Below are positions 62,141-64,000 of a DNA stretch of 64,000 bases, piece after piece. A program made the translations under genes and the position numbers. The notes beneath the pieces were generated by a model. The model did no database searches, had not been told where the DNA came from, and saw nothing but the letters and a program-made list of their open reading frames with translations. Position 1 is the stretch's first letter. Each line of letters opens with the position of its first letter. The stretch lies in assembly GCF_000797495.1 (NCBI RefSeq), contig NZ_JTGN01000007.1, forward strand, positions 1 to 64,000, given 5' to 3'. The DNA is from Robinsoniella peoriensis. GTDB taxonomy: Bacteria; Bacillota; Clostridia; Lachnospirales; Lachnospiraceae.

Positions 62141-62216
62141 CGTGTTTGAAAATTCATTTGGAACGAATCACCCAAAAAGTGAGACACACAGCTGCCGGAA
62201 AGCAATTTCAAACACG
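62141..62216. repeat. Short hairpin repeat, family with 52900-52950 (copy 2)
   Basis: CGTGTTTGAAA (62141-62151) and TTTCAAACACG (62206-62216) are perfect arms of a 76-base element between comEC and dgt. The flanks inside the arms (AATTCATTTGG; GAAAGCAA) resemble those of the element at 52900-52950, where the arms carry paired base changes. A MITE- or REP-like repeat is likely. Confidence 0.6.
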
Positions 62217-62237
62217 ATCTGGAAAAGGAGGAGACAG

Positions 62238-63248
62238 GTGCTGACGATCAGAGAAAAAGCAGAACTTAGAGAAGAACAGATTTTTAGTCCCTATGCATCT
62301 TTGAGTAAGAACTCCAGGGGCCGGGACAGAGATGAACCACAGTGTGATATCCGTCCGGTATACCAGAGAGACCGGGACAGGATTTTGCACTGCAAGTCTT
62401 TTCGCAGGCTGAAGCATAAGACACAGGTGTTTTTGACTCCCTTGGGAGACCACTATCGGACCCGCCTGACTCACACGCTGGAGGTTTCCCAGACGGCAAG
62501 GACGATTGCACAGGCATTAGGGCTCAATGACAACCTGGCAGAGGCAATTGCCCTGGGACATGACCTGGGACACACTCCTTTCGGACATTCCGGAGAAAGT
62601 GCGTTGAATGAAGTCTGCCCGCTGGGATTTGCTCATTTTGAACAGAGTGTGCGGGTAGTGGAGTTACTTGAGAAAAAAGGAAAAGGATTAAACCTTACCT
62701 GGGAAGTGCGGGATGGGATTTTAAATCACAGAACCGCCGGTGATCCAAACACACTGGAAGGAAAAGTTGTGCGGCTTTCGGATAAGATTGCTTATATTAA
62801 TCATGATATTGATGATGCAGAGCGTGCCGGTATCCTTCGGGAAGAAGATATTCCACTGGAGTATCGGGAGATTTTGGGATTTACCATCCGGGAAAGGTTA
62901 AATACCCTGATTCATGATATTGTAAGAAACAGTGAGGATAAAGCGGATATCATTATGTCACCTCATATAGAAGAGGCAATGCAGGGGCTTAGGTCCTTTA
63001 TGTTCAAGCACGTTTACCGCAATCCAAAAGCTAAGGGAGAAGAGGCAAGAGCCAGGAATATGCTGCAGGAATTATACTATTATTATTCCAGGCACCTGGA
63101 AATGCTGCCAGGCGAATATCTCGAGCTGATTGAAAAAAGAAATGAAAGAGAAGAGCGGGTTGTGTGCGATTACATAGCTGGTATGACAGACCAGTATTCC
63201 ATAAATAAGTTTTCGGAGCTTTTTATTCCGAAGTCCTGGCAGGTGTAA
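62238..63248 (+). CDS. dgt: dGTP triphosphohydrolase-like HD protein
   Basis: This HD-domain phosphohydrolase of 336 residues belongs to the dGTPase-like group that trims deoxynucleotides. Metal-site residues are visible: CKSFRRLKHKTQVF, His79 in TRLTHTLE, H108-D109 in GHDLGHTPFGH, and Asp in LSDKIAYINHDIDDA. GTG 62238 follows AAAGGAGGAGA; the longer frame from 62142 includes the hairpin repeat and has no ribosome site. It sits directly before dnaG, a common arrangement in Clostridia that pairs nucleotide control with replication. Confidence 0.9.
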   Translation: MLTIREKAELREEQIFSPYASLSKNSRGRDRDEPQCDIRPVYQRDRDRILHCKSFRRLKHKTQVFLTPLGDHYRTRLTHTLEVSQTARTIAQALGLNDNLAEAIALGHDLGHTPFGHSGESALNEVCPLGFAHFEQSVRVVELLEKKGKGLNLTWEVRDGILNHRTAGDPNTLEGKVVRLSDKIAYINHDIDDAERAGILREEDIPLEYREILGFTIRERLNTLIHDIVRNSEDKADIIMSPHIEEAMQGLRSFMFKHVYRNPKAKGEEARARNMLQELYYYYSRHLEMLPGEYLELIEKRNEREERVVCDYIAGMTDQYSINKFSELFIPKSWQV

Positions 63249-63259
63249 GGAGAGTTAAA

Positions 63260-64000
63260 ATGTTTTATTCAGATGACATGATAGAAGAAATAAGGTTAAA
63301 AAATGATATCGTTGATGTAATTTCAGGATATGTAAAACTGCAGAGGAAAGGGAGTTCCTATTTCGGACTGTGTCCGTTCCATAATGAAAAGTCTCCCTCC
63401 TTTTCAGTAAGCCCGGCAAAACAGATGTATTACTGCTTTGGCTGCGGAGCAGGTGGAAATGTATTTACCTTTGTTATGGAATACGAAAATTACACCTTTC
63501 CGGAAGCTGTAAAATTTCTGGCTGACCGCGTAGGTGTGGATCTGCCGGAGCAGGAATATAATGAAGAAATGAAAAAGCAGCAGGATTTAAAAAGCCGTAT
63601 TCTGGATTTAAATAAAATGGCTGCTAATTACTTTTATTTCCAGCTTCGCCAGGAGTGCGGCAGGCAGGCGATGGATTATCTGAAGGGCAGAGAATTAAGC
63701 GATGAGACCATCAAAGGATTTGGCCTTGGATTTGCAAATAAATACAGTGATGATTTATATCTGTATTTGAAAAAGAAAGGGATCTCGGACGAGCTGTTAA
63801 GCCAGTCGGGATTGATGAACGTGGATGAGAAACATGGAATGTATGATAAATTCTGGAACCGCGTTATTTTCCCAATAATGGATGTAAATGGAAGGGTGAT
63901 TGGTTTCGGCGGCCGTGTAATGGGGGATGGAAAGCCTAAATACTTAAATTCACCGGAAACGAAGGTATTTGATAAGAGCCGTAATCTATACGGTTTAAAC
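63260..64000 (+). CDS. dnaG: DNA primase, 5' part (runs off the window)
   Basis: DnaG makes RNA primers for replication. The visible 247 codons include the CHC2 zinc ribbon (Cys38, His41, Cys59, Cys62; CPFHNEK, YYCFGCGAGG) and the start of the Toprim/RNA polymerase core (FWNRVIFPIMDVNGRVIGFGGR, given here only from position about 215). ATG 63260 follows AAGGAGAG, twelve bases after dgt. The gene continues beyond base 64000; rpoD usually follows in this order. Confidence 0.95.
   Translation, partial: MFYSDDMIEEIRLKNDIVDVISGYVKLQRKGSSYFGLCPFHNEKSPSFSVSPAKQMYYCFGCGAGGNVFTFVMEYENYTFPEAVKFLADRVGVDLPEQEYNEEMKKQQDLKSRILDLNKMAANYFYFQLRQECGRQAMDYLKGRELSDETIKGFGLGFANKYSDDLYLYLKKKGISDELLSQSGLMNVDEKHGMYDKFWNRVIFPIMDVNGRVIGFGGRVMGDGKPKYLNSPETKVFDKSRNLYGLN

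Noticed and set aside
1..64000. tRNA, rRNA, CRISPR, prophage or insertion sequences
   Set aside because: No cloverleaf text, spaced repeats, transposase, integrase or phage structural genes were recognised in the window.

Overview
The window is a chromosomal segment of a low-GC, Gram-positive, anaerobic member of the Clostridia, most likely a Lachnospiraceae of the Blautia type. The basis is strong AGGAGG-type ribosome sites, TTGACA-17-TATAAT promoters, an acetogen-style corrinoid methyltransferase operon, a rubredoxin-linked flavin reductase, a perfect CIRCE element, and the dgt-dnaG arrangement. This placement is inference from gene content. I see no rRNA, tRNA, CRISPR array, prophage or complete insertion sequence.

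Layout. 1-860: no convincing gene; it holds a large branched inverted-repeat element (253-519). 687-5759: a LacI-type-operator-controlled maltodextrin-like ABC importer with a GH13 alpha-glucosidase. 5943-13733: rRNA methyltransferase, a MATE exporter behind a leader-peptide attenuator, a divergent sirtuin, queA, a GGDEF-EAL protein and a thioesterase. 14015-17800: corrinoid methyltransferase operon (UroD-like, corrinoid protein, pterin-binding, DUF1638). 17920-21350 (minus): aroF-tyrA-aroA. 21579-25108: EF-G paralogue, DUF3783 protein, and high-molecular-weight rubredoxin (minus). 25403-29932: MacAB-like export system with a very large adaptor. 30009-32190 (minus): htpG with CIRCE. 32288-38278: DUF5721-like protein (minus), DegV, a small membrane protein, and an LRR-VWA-MoxR AAA set. 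38379-44721: divergent argG and argCJBD. 44873-47866: a PBP2-like transpeptidase under a BlaI/MecI-like operator. 48023-54711: a truncated sensor kinase, then a PocR-AraC regulator, a ribose-type ABC importer and a D-lyxose-isomerase-like enzyme. 54865-64000: TrkA-N protein, YdcZ-type transporter, ComEA, a two-component system, a GerMN lipoprotein, ComEC, dgt and the start of dnaG.

How genes work together. The first operon imports and hydrolyses alpha-glucosides. The corrinoid operon would move methyl groups from an unknown substrate to tetrahydrofolate. aroF-tyrA-aroA feeds tyrosine and chorismate synthesis. argCJBD plus argG covers most of arginine synthesis, and the promoters on both sides share an AT-rich TTGCATAAT motif suggestive of a common ArgR. 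The sugar operon near 50-54 kb imports a pentose or hexose and isomerises it.

The most promising unexplained elements are the branched inverted repeat at 253-519, the MATE leader (7233-7611), the BlaI/MecI-like operator on a PBP gene (44886-44922), the 864-residue export adaptor with an insertion of about 310 residues, and the LRR-VWA-MoxR set whose VWA protein carries HQxxH in place of HExxH.
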